48,772 nucleotides of DNA. Source: Acidimicrobiales bacterium. Lineage in GTDB: Bacteria; Actinomycetota; Acidimicrobiia; Acidimicrobiales; AC-9. Below, piece after piece: positions 18,376 through 26,161 of this stretch; within the stretch, counting starts at the first letter, position 1, and the number at the start of each line of letters is the position of its first letter. The stretch covers positions 1-48,772 of the forward strand of contig DASXCO010000246.1 of assembly GCA_036491125.1 (NCBI GenBank), given 5' to 3'. The translations under genes were made by a program, and so were the position numbers. Below the pieces are notes generated by a model. It saw only the letters and a program-made list of their open reading frames with translations, was not told the origin of the DNA and searched no databases.

Positions 18376-19218
18376 TCATGGCGTCCGCGCTCCGAGGTTG
18401 TCGAGCAGGCGGGTCGACCCGAAGCGGGCCCCGACCAACAGACGGACGTCGCCCGCGAGGGTGGCGGGCACGGTCAGGTCGTTGGCATCGACAGCCACGG
18501 CGTAGTCGAGCTGGGCGAGTGGCTCGGCGGTCACGACCGCTGCCATCGCCGTCGCGACCCGTTCCGGCGTTGGCTCACCGGCGTCGACCGCGCGGCGACC
18601 GGCCAGCAGCGCGCGGTGCAGCACGGGGGCGGCCGCCCGCTGTTCCAGCGTCAACCGGGCGTTGCGGCTCGACAGGGCCACGCCATCGCGCTCACGTACC
18701 GTCTCGCACCCGATGACCTCGACCGGGAACGAGAGGTCGGCGGCCAGGCGGCGCACGACCAGCAGCTGTTGGTAGTCCTTCTCGCCGAAGTAGGCGCGAC
18801 ATCGTCCCGTGGCGGCGAACAGCTTCGACACGACGGTCGCCACGCCTTCGAAATGGCCGGGACGGACCGCTCCCTCCAGGCCCTCGGTCAGTGCCGACAC
18901 CCGCACCGAGGTCAGCACCGGACCCGGGTACATCTCCTTCTCCGCCGGCAGGAAGACATAGTCCACGCCCCGTCGGCCACCGAGCTCGACGTCCCTTTCG
19001 TGGTCTCGCGGATAGCTCGTCAGGTCCTCGCGGGCATCGAACTGGAGGGGGTTCACGAAAACCGTCATCACCACGGTGTCGCACTCCGCCCGGGCCCGAT
19101 CCACCAGCGACAGATGGCCGGCGTGGAGGGCGCCCATGGTCGGTATGAGGCCCACCTGGCGGCCCGTGGCCCGCTCCTTCTCGAGGGTCCGGGTCAGCTC
19201 GTCGAGCGTCTCGATCAC
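18376..19218 (-). CDS. panC: Pantothenate synthetase (pantoate-beta-alanine ligase)
   Basis: PanC joins pantoate and beta-alanine using ATP. The 280-residue protein has the nucleotidyl-transferase motif PTMGALHAGHLSLVDRAR near residue 27, VNPLQFDAREDLTSYPRD, FGEKDYQQLLVVRR and RERDGVALSSRN (the KMSKS-like loop region). The start is GTG at 19218, overlapping the stop of the DUF2520 gene as GTGA; the long open frame upstream of this point overlaps that gene and is not coding. It works with PanD just downstream. Confidence 0.96.
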   Translation of the reverse strand: MIETLDELTRTLEKERATGRQVGLIPTMGALHAGHLSLVDRARAECDTVVMTVFVNPLQFDAREDLTSYPRDHERDVELGGRRGVDYVFLPAEKEMYPGPVLTSVRVSALTEGLEGAVRPGHFEGVATVVSKLFAATGRCRAYFGEKDYQQLLVVRRLAADLSFPVEVIGCETVRERDGVALSSRNARLTLEQRAAAPVLHRALLAGRRAVDAGEPTPERVATAMAAVVTAEPLAQLDYAVAVDANDLTVPATLAGDVRLLVGARFGSTRLLDNLGARTP

Positions 19219-19955
19219 CGGCACGCCGCCAGCCCCTCCATCGCGCGCTCCTGCACCAGCCGCTGGGACAGCTCGACCAGGGCGTCGTACGCGGGTCGCT
19301 CGGCGGGGTCGAGCACGGCGCGGTGTCGCTCGACCGTGGCCCGATCGCCTCGGGCCACCGGCCCGGTGAGGGCGCGCGCCGGCCCGACGGCGGCAACGTC
19401 GTCGAGGGCGCCGCGAGCGAGCGCCATGAAGGCCGCCAGCGGGACCCCTGCGCCGGCGGCTACCCGCTCGACCTGGCCGAGCAGGGCGACCACGTGGTTG
19501 GCGGCCAGGCACGCAGCGGCGTGATAGGTGGCTCGGGCGGCGTCGGGCACGGCCAGGGGCTGACCTCCGAGCGCCGCCACCAGGTCGAACGCCAACGGGT
19601 CGCCCGCCACGGCGAAGAACGCTCCGGCGGCGAGACGGGCCGCGCCCACGCCGGGCTCGGGGAGGGTGACGAGGGGGTGCACGGACGCCCGTCGGGGATG
19701 GGAGTCGAGCACGTCCAGCCCGAGCGAGCCGGCCAGGTGGAGCACCACGGCGGTCGGCGAGGGCTCGACGGCGGCGCTCACCCGGGCGACAGCACCGTCG
19801 GGGGTGGCGATCACCAGTACGTCGACGCCGCGTGCTGCGAAGCGCAGGTCGTCGTGGCGCCCCAGCATGCCAGCGAGGCCCCAGCCGGCATTCGACAGGG
19901 CCGTGGCGAGTGACCGTCCGGCGCGACCCGGTCCGATCAGGCGAAAACTGGTCAA
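19215..19955 (-). CDS. Rossmann-fold DUF2520 protein, possible alternative ketopantoate reductase
   Basis: A 246-residue protein. An N-terminal NAD(P)-binding Rossmann domain (FRLIGPGRAGRSLATAL, residues 4-20; DVLVIATPDGAVARV) and a C-terminal DUF2520 helical domain (HPLVTLPEPG, TYHAAACLAANHVVALL) resemble 6-phosphogluconate-dehydrogenase-like reductases. The M. tuberculosis homologue Rv3603c sits in the same place before panC. DUF2520-type proteins include PanG, an alternative ketopantoate reductase, as I recall. With panC and panD here and no panE seen, a pantoate-forming role is a reasonable inference. The start is TTG with a GAGAGG ribosome-binding site. Confidence 0.82.
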   Translation of the reverse strand: MTSFRLIGPGRAGRSLATALSNAGWGLAGMLGRHDDLRFAARGVDVLVIATPDGAVARVSAAVEPSPTAVVLHLAGSLGLDVLDSHPRRASVHPLVTLPEPGVGAARLAAGAFFAVAGDPLAFDLVAALGGQPLAVPDAARATYHAAACLAANHVVALLGQVERVAAGAGVPLAAFMALARGALDDVAAVGPARALTGPVARGDRATVERHRAVLDPAERPAYDALVELSQRLVQERAMEGLAACR

Positions 19956-20009
19956 ACGACCTCTCTCGACGTTCCGGCCCCTCCAACGAGGGTGCCGTTC
20001 GTGCAGTGC

Positions 20010-20459
20010 CTAGAGAGTACCCAATTTGGCGACCTCGCCCGAGACGCGCGCCTCCCAGCCGTCGGGCACCAGCTCGGGAGCCAGGTCGGCCAGCGGCGCG
20101 ACCACGAAGCGCCGCTCCCACATCCGGGGATGGGGCACGACCAGGTCGGGGTCCTCGACCTTCTGGTCACCGACCAGGAGGACGTCGACGTCGAGAGGCC
20201 GCGGACCCCACCGCTCGGCCGGGACTCTTCCCGCCGCGGCCTCCAGCCGGCCCCCGAGCTCGAGGAGCTGCCGTGGCGTGCGTTCGGTGGCCAGCTCGAC
20301 GACGAGGTTGAGATAGGGCCTCTGGCCGGGGGGCCCACCGACCGGTTCGGTCTCGTAGAGCGGGGAGACACCCACGACGTCGGGCAGGCGGGAAACGGCC
20401 TGTCGCAGGGCGGTGCGACGGTCCCCGATGTTGGACCCGAGGCCGAGAAAGGCGCGCAC
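20010..20459 (-). CDS. folK: 6-hydroxymethyl-7,8-dihydropterin pyrophosphokinase
   Basis: FolK transfers pyrophosphate from ATP to 6-hydroxymethyl-dihydropterin, making the substrate of FolP. The 149-residue protein has GLGSNIGDRR at the N-terminus, PYLNLVVELAT and the signature RWGPRPLDVDVLL (about 83-95), then PHPRMWERRFVVAPLADLAP. It starts 2 nt after folB. The gap of 54 nt before the DUF2520 gene is the largest break in this part of the chain. Confidence 0.96.
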   Translation of the reverse strand: MRAFLGLGSNIGDRRTALRQAVSRLPDVVGVSPLYETEPVGGPPGQRPYLNLVVELATERTPRQLLELGGRLEAAAGRVPAERWGPRPLDVDVLLVGDQKVEDPDLVVPHPRMWERRFVVAPLADLAPELVPDGWEARVSGEVAKLGTL

Positions 20460-20461
20460 GC

Positions 20462-20848
20462 CTACGGGCGGGACCGGGTGATCCGCACCCCGACCGAGTC
20501 GAGATCCGCGGCCAGCGGCGGGCGCAGCTTCCGCACGCCGACGATGACCGCTGTCACCCGGCTGTCACCGAGCACCGCGTCGGCGATGCCCTCGGCCAGG
20601 GCCTCCAACAGGCGATAGCTCCGGCTGGTGACGACCGACATCGCTTGCTCGACCACCTCGCCATAGTCGACGGTGCCCGCCAGATCGTCCGTGCGGCCGG
20701 CGGCGGTGAGATCGGCGACCACGTCGAGGTCGATCTCGAAGGGCTGGCCCCGGGTCTGCTCCTCGGGGAGGGCTCCGTGGGTACCTACGACCCGGAGGGC
20801 CCGGATCTCGATCCGGTCGAAACGCTCACCCGCGTCATCGGGCGTCAT
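20462..20848 (-). CDS. folB: Dihydroneopterin aldolase
   Basis: FolB cleaves 7,8-dihydroneopterin to 6-hydroxymethyl-dihydropterin and glycolaldehyde. The 128-residue protein has IEIRALRVVGTHGALPEEQ, the DYGEVV motif, RLLEALAEGIADAVL (the catalytic-loop region) and VGVRKLRPP with the conserved Lys. The ATG at 20848 fits the family; an in-frame ATG at 20866 would add six residues. It overlaps the 3' end of the upstream phosphatase-like gene by 14 nt and is followed immediately by folK. Confidence 0.93.
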   Translation of the reverse strand: MTPDDAGERFDRIEIRALRVVGTHGALPEEQTRGQPFEIDLDVVADLTAAGRTDDLAGTVDYGEVVEQAMSVVTSRSYRLLEALAEGIADAVLGDSRVTAVIVGVRKLRPPLAADLDSVGVRITRSRP

Positions 20849-21386
20849 CGGCCTCGCCGGCCGCATCTTCGGGCCCCCCTCCGGGGCCGATGTCGAGCTC
20901 GGGCGAGAGGGTTACCAGCTGTCGACCAAGTGGGCCCATCTGCCGGCGCACGATGCGCTCGACGGCGGCGATGGACTGCGGGCCCGAAGGCACCTTGCCT
21001 GACCAGCGGAGGTACCCGGCGATCACACCCATCACCCGGTCGCCGAGCTCCTCCTGGTGCAGGAGGAGCCGCTCGCCCTGGTCCAGCCAACCCCGCAGGT
21101 GCACGAAGATGTCGGGAAGCACCAGACGGGGCTCGGAGCTGGGACCGAAGGGAAAGTGCGCCCAGGGAATATCCATCTCGTCGTAGGCGTGGAGGTTGTG
21201 CGGGGACCCGAGCAGCGACACTACGAGGGTGAACCCCTGCTCCCGGAGCCAGATGATCTCCTCCTGCCGGCGCACTCGCCGGTGGTTGCGGGCATAGCCG
21301 CCGGGGCGCTCGCTCACCGCCAGGTGATCTCTGATCACCCAGGCGAAGTTGCGGGGGGCGATCCCGGCCGCCCAGCGACCCTTCAC
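20835..21386 (-). CDS. Dual-specificity-phosphatase-like protein lacking the catalytic Cys
   Basis: A 183-residue protein embedded between folP and folB. Residues 8-60 (APRNFAWVIRDHLAVSERPG, then a two-strand region EEIIWLREQGFTLVVSLLGS) and 75-135 follow the pattern of tyrosine/dual-specificity phosphatases. The P-loop, normally H-C-x5-R, reads HQEELGDR, with Gln111 for Cys and Arg117 kept, followed by VMGVIAGYLRWSGK as in true phosphatases. Catalysis by the usual mechanism is therefore unlikely. The start is GTG at 21386, overlapping the folP stop as GTGA, so it is co-translated with folate genes. The function is unknown; a phosphate- or pterin-binding regulatory role is only a guess. Confidence 0.75.
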   Translation of the reverse strand: MKGRWAAGIAPRNFAWVIRDHLAVSERPGGYARNHRRVRRQEEIIWLREQGFTLVVSLLGSPHNLHAYDEMDIPWAHFPFGPSSEPRLVLPDIFVHLRGWLDQGERLLLHQEELGDRVMGVIAGYLRWSGKVPSGPQSIAAVERIVRRQMGPLGRQLVTLSPELDIGPGGGPEDAAGEADDAR

Positions 21387-22180
21387 TCGTCCCCCAGGAC
21401 CACGTCGCTGTCCTCGCCCACGACCTGCGCCGCCTGGATGGTCGGGCCGACGTCGTGGACACGAACCATGCCGGCACCGTTCGCCATCGCCCAGACGGCC
21501 GTGGCCAGCGACCCGGCCAGGCGCTCCTCGGTGGGAAGGGGGCTCGGCTCGCTCTCGACCAGCTGTCCGAGAAAGCTCTTGCGGCTCGTGCCGATCAGGA
21601 CGGGGTGGCCGCTCGCCACCAGCCGACCGAGGTGGCGGAGGAGGCTCAGGTTGTGCTCGGCCGTCTTGCCGAAGCCGATCCCCGGGTCCACCCAGACCTC
21701 GCTGACCCCGGCCGCCAGCGCCCGCTCGGCCCGTTCCTCGAGGAAGGCCGAGACCTCGCCGACGACATCGTCGTAGCGGGGGTCGTGGTGCATCGTCCGG
21801 GGGGTGCCCCGCATGTGCATTGCAACCCAACCCACGCCCTCCGCCGCCGCCACCTCGTGCAACGAGGCGGAGATGTCGTTGACCAGGGTCGCTCCGGCAC
21901 GCACGGCCGCCTCGGCGACCGGCGCCTTGGCCGTGTCGACCGATACCCGAACGTGCGGCGACAGGGCCTCGATGACCGGGATCACCCGCCGAAGCTCCTC
22001 GGGCTCGGCGACTGGCTCGGCGCCGGGCCGGCTCGACTCGCCGCCGACGTCCACGACGTCGACACCCTCGGCCACCATCTCGAGACCGTGAGCCACCGCG
22101 GCGTCGTGAGAGCAGAACTGACCTCCGTCGGAGAACGAGTCCGGCGTCACGTTCAGCACACCCATCACCAACGCGCGCAT
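21383..22180 (-). CDS. folP: Dihydropteroate synthase
   Basis: FolP condenses 6-hydroxymethyl-dihydropterin pyrophosphate with p-aminobenzoate; it is the sulfonamide target. The 265-residue TIM barrel starts MGVLNVTPDSFSDGG, followed by VDVGGESSRPGAEPV, TLVNDIS, MHMRGTPRTM, DPGIGFGKTAEHNL and IGTSRKSFLG, all conserved substrate-binding strands. The final part VRVHDV is the usual VRVHDV motif. It has its own TACGCT box 7 nt before the ATG, after a 100-nt gap from folE, so a new transcript probably starts here. Confidence 0.97.
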   Translation of the reverse strand: MRALVMGVLNVTPDSFSDGGQFCSHDAAVAHGLEMVAEGVDVVDVGGESSRPGAEPVAEPEELRRVIPVIEALSPHVRVSVDTAKAPVAEAAVRAGATLVNDISASLHEVAAAEGVGWVAMHMRGTPRTMHHDPRYDDVVGEVSAFLEERAERALAAGVSEVWVDPGIGFGKTAEHNLSLLRHLGRLVASGHPVLIGTSRKSFLGQLVESEPSPLPTEERLAGSLATAVWAMANGAGMVRVHDVGPTIQAAQVVGEDSDVVLGDE

Positions 22181-22187
22181 GGGAGTC

Positions 22188-22193
22188 AGCGTA
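22188..22193 (-). promoter_or_regulatory. Candidate -10 box (TACGCT) of a leaderless folP transcript
   Basis: On the minus strand TACGCT ends 7 nt before the folP ATG at 22180. This would start an internal transcription unit within the cofactor chain. Confidence 0.4.
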
Positions 22194-22280
22194 GGTTCTC
22201 AGCCTGGTGAGCGGTGGACGGAAGGGCCCGCCGACGGCCCGCTGTCGGATCTACGGGGCGGCTGGCGGGTGCGACGGCCT

Positions 22281-22850
22281 CTACCGACCGTGGATGAACT
22301 GCATCGCCTCGGCCCGGGTGGCGACATCGGAGCGAAACAGGCCCCGCACCGCCGAGGTCACCGTCAGGGCCCCCGGCTTCTTCACCCCCCGCATGGACAT
22401 GCAGAGGTGCTCCGCCTCCATCACCACGAGCACGCCTCTCGGCGCCAGCCCCCGCTCGAGCGTGTCGGCCACCTGGCTGGTCAGCCGCTCCTGGACCTGG
22501 AGCCTCCGCGCGTAGGCCTCGACCAGACGGGCGATCTTGGACAGCCCCGTGATGCGGCCGTCGTCGTTCGGGATGTAGGCGACGGCCGCCCTGCCGATGA
22601 ACGGCACCATGTGGTGCTCGCACATCGAGGCGAAGGCGATGTCCTTCACCATCACCATCTCGTCGTGCTCGGCCGCGAACGTGACCGTCAGGTGTCGCTC
22701 GGGGTCGTCGTCGATGCCCGAGAAGAGCTCCTCGTACATGGCCGCGACCCGCGCTGGGGTCGCCAGGAGGCCCTCCCGGTCCGGATCCTCGCCGATCGCC
22801 TCCAGAAGCTCCCCGACCGCCTTCTCGATGCGGCCGCGATCCACGCTCAC
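22281..22850 (-). CDS. folE: GTP cyclohydrolase I
   Basis: FolE converts GTP to 7,8-dihydroneopterin triphosphate, the first step of folate synthesis. The 189-residue protein has the zinc ligands in MCEHHMVPF and [10 protein letters not shown], and the conserved [27 protein letters not shown] split over residues about 95-121. The length is normal. The ATG overlaps the hpt stop as ATGA (22850-22847). In mycobacteria ftsH lies between hpt and folE; here they touch. Confidence 0.97.
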   Translation of the reverse strand: MSVDRGRIEKAVGELLEAIGEDPDREGLLATPARVAAMYEELFSGIDDDPERHLTVTFAAEHDEMVMVKDIAFASMCEHHMVPFIGRAAVAYIPNDDGRITGLSKIARLVEAYARRLQVQERLTSQVADTLERGLAPRGVLVVMEAEHLCMSMRGVKKPGALTVTSAVRGLFRSDVATRAEAMQFIHGR

Positions 22851-23560
22851 TGCGGCCTCGGCATGTCGTTCCCGACGTAGACGCAGACCCTCGGCAGGTT
22901 GCGGTATCTCTCGGAGATGTCCAGCCCGTACCCGACGACGAAATCAGGCGGGATGCGGAAGCCGACGTAGCGCAGGTCGAGCTTGGTCCGCTGAAGCCCC
23001 TCCTTCACCAGCAAGGCGCACACCTCGAGGCTGGCGGGCCCGCGCGCCAGGAGGTTGCGCCGGAGGTACGACAGCGTGAGCCCGCTGTCGACGATGTCCT
23101 CCACCACGAGGACGTGCCGGTCAGAGAGATCGAGGTCGAGATCCTTGACGATGCGAACGACGCCGCTGGTCTTGGTGGCGCTTCCGTACGACGCCACCGC
23201 CATGAAGTCGAACTCGACGGGCAGACGGATGGCCCGGGCCAGGTCGCTCATGAAGACGAAGGCACCTTTCAGCACACCCACGAGCAGCGGAGGACGACCT
23301 GCGTAGTCGAGGGTGATCTGACGGCCGAGCTCCTCGACCCGAGCCGTCAGCGCGTCCTCGGCCACCACCACCCGTCCCAGGTTGGCTTCGTCCTCGAGGC
23401 TGGCAGGCGCTGCTACCGGCGGCTTCGCCGCCGGAGGCGGGGCCCCATCCCCGCCCTCCTCCGAGCGGTGGGGGCCCCCATCCCACCGCCGGCCGTGGGG
23501 CGCGTCAGTGTCCGGGCTGTTCACCTGCTCGACCCTACCGGCGAGGCGATCAGGTTGCAT
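22847..23560 (-). CDS. hpt: Hypoxanthine phosphoribosyltransferase
   Basis: Hpt salvages hypoxanthine and guanine to IMP and GMP with PRPP. The core ([19 protein letters not shown] to the end) has the PRPP loop [15 protein letters not shown], the flexible-loop [14 protein letters not shown] and [15 protein letters not shown]. With the ATG at 23560 the protein has 237 residues, including about 55 extra N-terminal residues. Roughly 26 of these (RRWDGG to AAKPP) are encoded by repeat copy B. The true start may instead be a GTG within VVVAED (near 23375), which would put the repeat in the tilS-hpt spacer; the sequence alone cannot decide. It overlaps folE by ATGA. Confidence 0.92.
   Translation of the reverse strand: MQPDRLAGRVEQVNSPDTDAPHGRRWDGGPHRSEEGGDGAPPPAAKPPVAAPASLEDEANLGRVVVAEDALTARVEELGRQITLDYAGRPPLLVGVLKGAFVFMSDLARAIRLPVEFDFMAVASYGSATKTSGVVRIVKDLDLDLSDRHVLVVEDIVDSGLTLSYLRRNLLARGPASLEVCALLVKEGLQRTKLDLRYVGFRIPPDFVVGYGLDISERYRNLPRVCVYVGNDMPRPQ
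23419..23497 (+). repeat. Three-hairpin dispersed repeat, copy B
   Basis: A 79-bp match to copies A and C. Hairpin 1 is extended here (CCGGCGGC-TTC-GCCGCCGG, from 23416). Hairpin 3 has a compensatory pair: GGTGGG/CCCACC where the other copies have GGCGGG/CCCGCC. It lies between the tilS stop and the conserved hpt core. Confidence 0.9.
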
Positions 23561-24456
23561 CTGCGGCGGGAACCGCGGCGTCATGGGCCGCTCCTTCCAG
23601 GGCCAGGCGCCCGCGGGAGCGGCGGACTCTCAGACCGGCACCCACCTCGCACGCTCGACCACCGCCCCCGGCGACGTCGAGCACCCGCTCGACGGCGTCC
23701 GCGGTGGGCGCGTAGGGACCGTCGCCCCGCAGCCAGGTGCGCACCGCCCGGCGGGCGAGCGCCACGGGAGCACGTGCCAGGGCCCGCGCGTCGGTGGGGT
23801 CGATGGCCGCGGCCAGCGAGTCGAGGTAGTCGGCCTCGTCCGCCAGGAGCGCGGCCTGGCGGGTGAGGACAGGCACGACGTCGCGTTGCGCGACGTCGTC
23901 CAGCAGGGGCATCACCTCGTGGCGGACCCGGTTGCGGCGATGAGCGGGGTCCTCGTTCGACGGATCCCGCACCGGTGTCAGGCCGAGGTGCCGGCAGACC
24001 GCCGCCGTCTCGGCCCGGCGCAGGCCGAGGATCGGGTGTCGGCGCCCGACGCGCATACCCCCGAGCCCCCCGGCGGCGGCGCCCCGCAGCAGGTTCAGGA
24101 CCATCGTCTCGGCCTGGTCATCGGCGGTGTGCCCGGTCGCCACGTCGGCGGGCAGGACGGCGAAGCGCGCCGCCCGGGCCCGCGCCTCGAGGTTGGGCCC
24201 GGGAGCGAGAGCCAGCCGCTCGGCCCGGAACCTCGCTCCGAACCGGCGGGCGGCGGCCTCGACGACCCCGGCCTCGCCGCCCGACCCTGCCCGCAGACCG
24301 TGGTCGACATGGACGGCGGTGACCGCACACCCGGCCTCGCTGGCGAGAGCCAGCAACGCCAGCGAGTCCGCTCCGCCCGAGACGGCGCAGCTGAGCGCCG
24401 ACCCCGGCGGCGGAAAGACGCAACGGCTCAGGAGCTCAGCAAGGATCGGGGCTCAC
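23550..24456 (-). CDS. tilS: tRNA(Ile)-lysidine synthase; start region apparently frameshifted
   Basis: TilS ligates lysine to C34 of tRNA-Ile(CAU) using ATP. The PP-loop motif SGGADS (about 24372-24390), [26 protein letters not shown] and [21 protein letters not shown] are intact. The frame carrying SGGADS has no ATG, GTG or TTG between the preceding stop (24455-24453) and that motif. The expected GTG (24456, overlapping the upstream stop as GTGA) reads VSPDPC and then stops. Removing one T at 24441-24442 would give [18 protein letters not shown] leading into the motif. A sequencing error, a rare CTG start (24431) or a real frameshift are possible. The C-terminal domain is short. Confidence 0.88.
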
Positions 24457-25511
24457 CTCGTCCTGACGCGGCGCATCCAGCTCGGCGGGTCGCGGATCTC
24501 CTCCAGGGAGGGAAGGTCGTCCGGCGCCCTCCACGCCAGCCCGAGCAGCTCCGGACCGCCGGCCGCCTCGACGGCGGCCACGAACTGCTCGCCGTACTCG
24601 TACTGGCGCATCTTGGCCTCGAGGCCGATCAGCTGCTGGAGCACGCGGGCTGGTCCCCTGACCTGACGCCGGCGGTCGCGCAGCACCCGGCTGAATCGCT
24701 CGGCGCTCGGGATCCGAGCGGCCCCGGCCCGGTCCATGGTCACGTCCCCGTGGCCTTCGAGCAGGCTCATCAGCCCCTGGACCTTGCCCAGGACGGCGTG
24801 CTGCTCGGTCCCCATGACCAGACCCAGCAGCCCGCCGTCCGAAAGCGGGTTGCGCCCGGCCCGCACCTCCTCAGCCGCCCGCTTGAGGCCCTCGAGAAAC
24901 CGGCGGGGGTCGGGATCCATGGCCCCGAGGGTCTGGTCCACGAGGGAGAGGAAGTGGGGTCGCATCCACGGGATGCCGGTGAACTGGGCCCGATGGGTCA
25001 CCTCGTGCAGCGCCAGCCACAGGCGGAACTGGCGGGGCGGGAACGAGAACCGCTTCTCCAGGCTGAGCACGTTGGGCCCGACGAAGTACACGATGTCCTG
25101 CTCCTCGATGCGCTCGTCCTCCGCCAGGAGCAGGTCGTACTGGCCGAGCACCCGCGTGGACATCCACCCGAGAACGGTGCCCACCTGCACACCCGCGGCG
25201 GCCCGGCTCACCGGGGCGATCGGGCTCGCCAGCAGGCGGGGGCCGAGCCGCTCGGTGACGGGTCGGAGCAACCGCTGGAAGGAGGCCACGTTGGCCCGAA
25301 CCCATCCCGGGCGGTCCGTCACCCGCGCCCGAGCCGGGCCCGCCAGCGACCGCAGCCCCGTGGCCCGGGCGACCAGCTCCTCGGCCTCGACCGTCAGCTC
25401 CTCGAAATCCGGCTGTAGCGACGAGTAGTGGTACGACTCCGCGAACGGCTCTCGGCCGGCGACCCGAACGGCCACCCGCTCGGCCAGATCCCAGGACACG
25501 GCTTCAGTCAC
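24453..25511 (-). CDS. DUF2342 / zincin_2 zinc-dependent metalloprotease-like protein (F420-associated subgroup)
   Basis: A 352-residue protein with GTG start. The zinc motif is intact: HEVTH (His169-His173, in LALHEVTHRAQF). VLGQYDLLLAEDE and VYFVGPNV upstream are typical of the subgroup once annotated as 'coenzyme F420 biosynthesis associated'. The M. tuberculosis homologue Rv3626c also lies directly before tilS (mesJ) and hpt. No signal peptide is visible. Its substrate is unknown. It overlaps the expected tilS start by GTGA. A second, probably inactive, member is at 814-2196. Confidence 0.87.
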   Translation of the reverse strand: MTEAVSWDLAERVAVRVAGREPFAESYHYSSLQPDFEELTVEAEELVARATGLRSLAGPARARVTDRPGWVRANVASFQRLLRPVTERLGPRLLASPIAPVSRAAAGVQVGTVLGWMSTRVLGQYDLLLAEDERIEEQDIVYFVGPNVLSLEKRFSFPPRQFRLWLALHEVTHRAQFTGIPWMRPHFLSLVDQTLGAMDPDPRRFLEGLKRAAEEVRAGRNPLSDGGLLGLVMGTEQHAVLGKVQGLMSLLEGHGDVTMDRAGAARIPSAERFSRVLRDRRRQVRGPARVLQQLIGLEAKMRQYEYGEQFVAAVEAAGGPELLGLAWRAPDDLPSLEEIRDPPSWMRRVRTR

Positions 25512-25633
25512 GACATCTCCAGGCGCGATAGGGATCGCGCCATCATGCACCCGCACCGGCCTCGAACTCGTACCATCCCGGTTCCGCCTCGCCCTCTGAG
25601 CAGTCGCCCGGTGCGGTCCCCTCGGGGACGAGC

Positions 25634-25834
25634 TCAGGCGATCTTCTTGCCTCGGGTCCGGGGCACGGCCATTGGCTCGTGCTGATAGCAGAACTTGCCG
25701 TTGTTGTAGATCGACAGCCTCGTGCGGCAGCCCGCCTCCCGGCATACCCTTCCTGCGCCAAAGGAACGGGACGGCCGGTCGCTGCCCGACAACGACGTCC
25801 CTTGCACCGCACGATCTGCCACGTTCGAGTCCAA
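25634..25834 (-). CDS. Small zinc-ribbon-like protein
   Basis: A 66-residue basic protein, directly downstream of rsrA (33-nt gap). The core CREAGCRTRLSIYNNGKFCY followed by QHE has a C-x4-C ... C-x2-H arrangement likely to bind one zinc. The TRLSIYN block is one I associate with small conserved actinobacterial proteins. The TTG start at 25834 is weak; GTG codons at 25822 or 25807 are alternatives. A role with the SigR regulon is an inference from position only. The 122 nt after it, before the DUF2342 start, holds nothing recognisable. Confidence 0.65.
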   Translation of the reverse strand: MDSNVADRAVQGTSLSGSDRPSRSFGAGRVCREAGCRTRLSIYNNGKFCYQHEPMAVPRTRGKKIA

Positions 25835-25867
25835 CGAGCCGCTGGTCGGCAGTATTCCTGGGCCGCC

Positions 25868-26134
25868 CTAGCGGTGCTGGTCGGCCTCCTGCTCGTGGCG
25901 CAGGGCCCAGGCGACACGATCCCGCAGCGTCTCGGGAACATGGTCGCGGCACTTGGCGGCGAGCATGTGGCGCAAATCCGCTTCGAAGTCGAAGGCTTCG
26001 AGGCAGGGATGGCAGCTGTCCAGGTGCTTGGATATCTCCAAGCGCTTCTCGCTGGTCAGCTCGCCATCGAGAAAATGGTAGAGGCGATGGACCGCCTCCA
26101 AGCACTCATCGTGGTTCGGTTCGCCCATCACCAA
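25868..26134 (-). CDS. rsrA: RsrA-type zinc-binding anti-sigma factor
   Basis: An 88-residue ZAS-family anti-sigma factor. The H-x3-C-x2-C motif HLDSCHPC, an N-terminal Cys in NHDECLEAV and the helix LYHFLDGELT match RsrA. In Streptomyces, RsrA binds SigR when reduced and zinc-loaded and releases it on disulfide stress. It starts 27 nt after sigR, and this genetic pairing supports the call. It acts in the cytoplasm; there is no membrane segment. 'Mycothiol system anti-sigma-R factor' is the usual annotation, though no mycothiol gene is in the window. Confidence 0.92.
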   Translation of the reverse strand: MVMGEPNHDECLEAVHRLYHFLDGELTSEKRLEISKHLDSCHPCLEAFDFEADLRHMLAAKCRDHVPETLRDRVAWALRHEQEADQHR

Positions 26135-26161
26135 CTCCCACGAATCGCTCCCTACCCATCA

